Below are positions 61,671-64,000 of a DNA stretch of 64,000 nt, one piece after another (the stretch's first letter is position 1; each line of letters begins with the position of its first letter). The position numbers and the translations under genes were made by a program. The notes beneath the pieces are model-generated. The model searched no databases, was not told the DNA's origin, and saw only the letters and a program-made list of their open reading frames with translations. The DNA comes from Gammaproteobacteria bacterium (lineage in GTDB: Bacteria > Pseudomonadota > Gammaproteobacteria > Pseudomonadales > Azotimanducaceae), in contig NYVG01000017.1 of NCBI GenBank assembly GCA_002684495.1, positions 24,814 through 88,813 on the forward strand, read 5' to 3'.

Positions 61671-61692
61671 GCTGCTAGGCAGCTTGTTTTTT
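61671..61692 (+). terminator. weak Rho-independent terminator candidate
   Basis: GCTGC-tag-GCAGC stem followed by TTGTTTTTT. The stem is only 5 bp. It would end transcription from the PhyH gene and the small frame at 61559. Confidence 0.4.
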
Positions 61693-61858
61693 AGCTCACC
61701 ACGGTATTCAAACCGGCGCTGATTTGGTGCGGCACAGCCTGCGAACAGAGATTTTTGCTTCTATATCGGGCAGGCAAACCACTAGCGTACCTACATGCAT
61801 TCTTGCTGACGCCTGATAAGCCCTATCGCAGCGGGCTTAGGTCTGTTTTCGTGTAAGT

Positions 61859-61946
61859 TGGCACAAAAAAAGCATTAAGTCAGATGCGGTGTCGGGCACG
61901 CGAGTCCCCTCTCCCTCCTCGAAACATCTTGAGTGTCCGGCACCGC
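61859..61946 (+). ncRNA. possible sigma-54-driven structured RNA (speculative)
   Basis: TTGGCAC-AAAAA-AAGCA (61858-61875) has the -24 box and exact GG-N10-GC spacing of a sigma-54 promoter, with two mismatches in the -12 box. The predicted start near 61885 coincides with the base of an imperfect stem: GCGGTGTCGGGCAC (61886-61899) pairs with GTGTCCGGCACCGC (61933-61946) at 12 of 14 positions. No protein frame starts after it on this strand. No clear terminator follows. It could instead be a 3' structure of the aldo/keto reductase transcript on the other strand. Confidence 0.25.
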
Positions 61947-62013
61947 GCCAATATAGCCAGCAGCTCCATAAGCCTTTGGTCTTTTAGACCGGCGTACTGG
62001 CATAAGGCGACGT

Positions 62014-62991
62014 TCAGCTACTAGCAGCAAAGAGCGCGTCGATCCGCTGCAACATCTCTGGGGCAAGCGCAGACTCTTCAGCTTCCACAGCTTGTTTTAG
62101 CTCCTGACGGTTTTTCACACCCAACACAACAGTTTCTACGCCTGAGAGACTTAAAGCATATTGATGCGCGAGCTGTGATACAGGCAGCCCAAATTCCAGC
62201 GCTAGGTCGCGGAACGGAGCCGCTAGATCATAATCTCGCTGCTCTGCAGAATGCGGTTTCACCTCTCGATCTATCTGATCCGTTAAAGCGCCTGCGGCTA
62301 CCGCCCGTATACCCATAACACCACAGCCATACTCGCTGGCGGCTCTGATGATGGCCCGGTGATCTGCCTCACGGGCGGCCATTGCCATGCTGCCTGAACT
62401 GTTAAGAGGGTTTGTAATGCATTGCACAACGTCCGGTCTTTCGTCCAACGCCAGCACGTTGATATCAACATCCGGTATCATCGCTGCAGTAATACCCCAG
62501 GCTCCAATCCGCCCTTCTTCTTTTAGGCGTTGGAATGCTGGCACAACCTGGGACCGATATTTGGTAAAAGGCACTGCCACTCGAGGCAACGCTCTGGGAT
62601 GAGCGGCATCCGCCCAACCATCTTCCATTACGCAGCCATGGAGAATGAATACGTCTACGTAATCTCGATTGAGACGCTCACAGCTTTGATCAAGGGAGCG
62701 CCGTAAACGATCATTAATTTCCTCTGCCGGCGCATCACCAAGCATGCACTTCGTAGTCACTTTGATGTCATCTGGGTAACCATTCCGGTAAGCAGCACCA
62801 ACAACTCGCTCCGCCTCACCATTACCGTACATGGGTGCCAAATCAAAGAAATTGATGCCATCCGCCACTGCTGCCGCGACGGTTGCCAAAGCTTCTTCGC
62901 GATCAGTCGCCCCCCACACCTGACCAATGCCGCCTCCGCCCAGAGCCAAACGGCTGACATTCTTAATCGGTCCAAGATCTCGGTATTTCAT
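62014..62991 (-). CDS. aldo/keto reductase family protein
   Basis: 325-residue NADPH-dependent (beta/alpha)8 barrel oxidoreductase. 'NFFDLAPMYGNGEAERVVGA' contains the catalytic Asp and Tyr; the Lys lies in 'IKVTTKCMLG' and the His in 'DYVDVFILHGCVMEDG'. The NADP-binding end 'GVETVVLGVKNRQELKQAVE' is present. By plan it is nearest to the L-fucose/D-threo-aldose dehydrogenase-like branch, but the substrate is not certain. Start ATG 62991. It lies 76 bp downstream of the glycerol-3-phosphate dehydrogenase gene on the same strand. The 594 bp between PhyH and this gene hold only the small frame and the structures listed separately. Confidence 0.9.
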   Translation of the reverse strand: MKYRDLGPIKNVSRLALGGGGIGQVWGATDREEALATVAAAVADGINFFDLAPMYGNGEAERVVGAAYRNGYPDDIKVTTKCMLGDAPAEEINDRLRRSLDQSCERLNRDYVDVFILHGCVMEDGWADAAHPRALPRVAVPFTKYRSQVVPAFQRLKEEGRIGAWGITAAMIPDVDINVLALDERPDVVQCITNPLNSSGSMAMAAREADHRAIIRAASEYGCGVMGIRAVAAGALTDQIDREVKPHSAEQRDYDLAAPFRDLALEFGLPVSQLAHQYALSLSGVETVVLGVKNRQELKQAVEAEESALAPEMLQRIDALFAASS

Positions 62992-63067
62992 GAGTGCACT
63001 AATATCCTTTTTTATATTTTCATGCGTAGCGGATCGAACAGTACGCCCAAAGCCGCTGCGTTACGGC

Positions 63068-64000
63068 CTATTTCCTGCCAAATTGCCCCATCCACTCGTG
63101 CAGCTTTTGTTCTGCTTCGTCCCCAAACAAAATCTGGCATGCCTCTAGTAAGCCGGGCGAATTCTCAATTGTCTCGCGCCGCACAACTTGGGAAATTTTT
63201 GAACGCCGGCGCAAAAAATCTTCGAGTTTTGTGACCATTTCTTTTTCCGCCACATAGTGCAATTCACAGCGCACATATTCGGAGTGCTGAATCAGAATTT
63301 CCGCCTGTCGCGGATCCTGTCGGATCTGATCCAATAGCTCTATGGCGTTGAGACCATAACGCCGCCACAGGCGTCGCGATAGCGGCTCCGATGCACGCTC
63401 GTCTGTCATAGCGTCCAGCTGCATTAATTCTGCCTGGTGGAAGAACTCGTCGCGCACAGCATCAGGGGGTTCGCCATACCAACGCTGCTGTGCATGAGGC
63501 AGGGCAATACCGCACCCCTCTAGGGCGGCTGCCACCTCCTCGCCTACATTCAAACAATCCGTAAGCTTGCCACCGAATATACTCAAGTATCTGTCTGCAG
63601 TATTTACATCGATCGCATGCTTACGTGATAACGCAAGCCAATCCGCTTCACCGCCGTCGCCTTGTATAGCCAATGGCCGGACCCCACAGCGCTCGGCAAT
63701 GATATCTGCCTCAGTGAGGGGTTGGGGAAGATCCATTAGGGCATTGATATTGTCCAAGACAAAGCGCCGATCCTCCGCTGTTATCTCGGCATGAGGGGTA
63801 TCAACGCGTGTATCTGTAGTGCCGATACAGGTTTTTGCACCCATGGGAATCACAAAAAACAGCCGGCCGTCACTGGCGAAGAAAGCCAAGATGCGCTTAC
63901 TGCTCACCAATTTATCGACAATCAAATGGACGCCCTTGGAGAAGACATGCTGGTATTCCGCTGGTTGCTGCAATAACCCATTCAGTTGGTCCGCGTAAGC
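63068..64000 (-). CDS. glpD: glycerol-3-phosphate dehydrogenase, C-terminal part (5' end outside window)
   Basis: The frame is open to the right edge, so about 310 C-terminal residues of an FAD-dependent aerobic glycerol-3-phosphate dehydrogenase are present. Family stretches are 'SKGVHLIVDKL', 'FFVIPMGAKTCIGTTDT', 'ERCGVRPLAIQGDG', 'YLSIFGGKLTDCLNVGEEV' and the C-terminal cap domain 'RRYGLNAIELLDQIRQDP', 'ELHYVAEKEMVTKLEDFLRR'. The enzyme oxidises sn-glycerol 3-phosphate to dihydroxyacetone phosphate at the inner membrane, passing electrons to quinone. The FAD Rossmann motif would lie outside the window. Confidence 0.92.
   Translation of the reverse strand, partial: AYADQLNGLLQQPAEYQHVFSKGVHLIVDKLVSSKRILAFFASDGRLFFVIPMGAKTCIGTTDTRVDTPHAEITAEDRRFVLDNINALMDLPQPLTEADIIAERCGVRPLAIQGDGGEADWLALSRKHAIDVNTADRYLSIFGGKLTDCLNVGEEVAAALEGCGIALPHAQQRWYGEPPDAVRDEFFHQAELMQLDAMTDERASEPLSRRLWRRYGLNAIELLDQIRQDPRQAEILIQHSEYVRCELHYVAEKEMVTKLEDFLRRRSKISQVVRRETIENSPGLLEACQILFGDEAEQKLHEWMGQFGRK

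Noticed and set aside
61875..62066. 63-codon minus-strand frame after the aldo/keto reductase
   Set aside because: It overlaps the end of the reductase in another frame and crosses the stem-loop; no protein features.

Overview
This is a 64 kb chromosomal window from a gammaproteobacterium, probably a marine or aquatic relative of the Pseudomonadales/Cellvibrionales. The main reason is gene order. Several blocks keep the order known from Pseudomonas chromosomes: gltD-gltB, aroB-aroK, pilQPONM, ponA/mrcA; rpmE, priA, SPOR gene, hslVU, DUF971, ubiE-ubiJ-ubiB, hisE, tatABC; typA, glutamine synthetase, ntrBC, trmL, secB, rhodanese, gpmI, envC, ctpA, hisA, hisB, mutY, yggX. Some genes expected inside those blocks are absent here (argS, phaC, grx, hisI, hisH, hisF, and the usual type I glnA). 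There are no rRNA genes, insertion sequences, phage genes or CRISPR arrays. One tRNA-Phe(GAA) is present.

Layout. 0-4.1 kb: the end of a TPR protein, a TauD-type dioxygenase, then a four-gene set (EF-hand protein, ECF sigma factor, probable anti-sigma factor, CnrX/Spy-like periplasmic protein) and a TetR regulator with two copies of a perfect palindrome in its promoter region. 4.2-6.2 kb: an alkylation-repair operon (Ada-AlkA fusion plus ogt). 6.3-10.5 kb: MBL-fold hydrolase, enoyl-CoA hydratase-like protein, and a two-subunit Tat-exported molybdenum hydroxylase. 10.7-18.3 kb: mdh, and gltB-gltD. 18.4-24.1 kb: SPOR protein, aroB, aroK and a shortened pilMN(OP)Q set that resembles the hof/com DNA-uptake genes. 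24.2-34.5 kb: mrcA, M48 peptidase, rpmE, SugE-type exporter, priA, ftsN-like, hslVU, DUF971. 34.5-39.4 kb: ubiE-ubiJ-ubiB, hisE and tatABC. 39.4-46 kb: dtd, typA, a GSII-type glutamine synthetase, ntrB, ntrC. 46-55 kb: trmL, secB, rhodanese, gpmI, envC, ctpA, hisA, hisB, mutY, yggX, tRNA-Phe. 55.2-62 kb is looser and by eye more AT-rich: PrsW peptidase, small lipoproteins, a large FG-GAP lipoprotein, DUF805, very small ORFs, VOC protein, PhyH dioxygenase. The window ends with an aldo/keto reductase and the C-terminal part of glycerol-3-phosphate dehydrogenase.

How the genes work together. The strongest regulatory story is nitrogen assimilation. The GSII gene, which sits where glnA is expected, has a near-consensus sigma-54 promoter and two NtrC-type sites upstream. 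A perfect NtrC-type palindrome lies in front of gltBD and a third good site lies in front of ntrBC. Glutamine synthetase, glutamate synthase and their two-component regulator thus appear to be wired together within 34 kb. The tatABC operon can serve the Tat-exported molybdenum hydroxylase encoded in the same window. No obviously new large defence or biosynthetic system was found; the most unusual items are the GSII/NtrC arrangement, the fused PilO-PilP gene, a precise 66 bp tandem duplication in front of aroK, the TetR double operator, the EF-hand/ECF module and a string of tiny membrane or lipoprotein genes around 56-61.6 kb.
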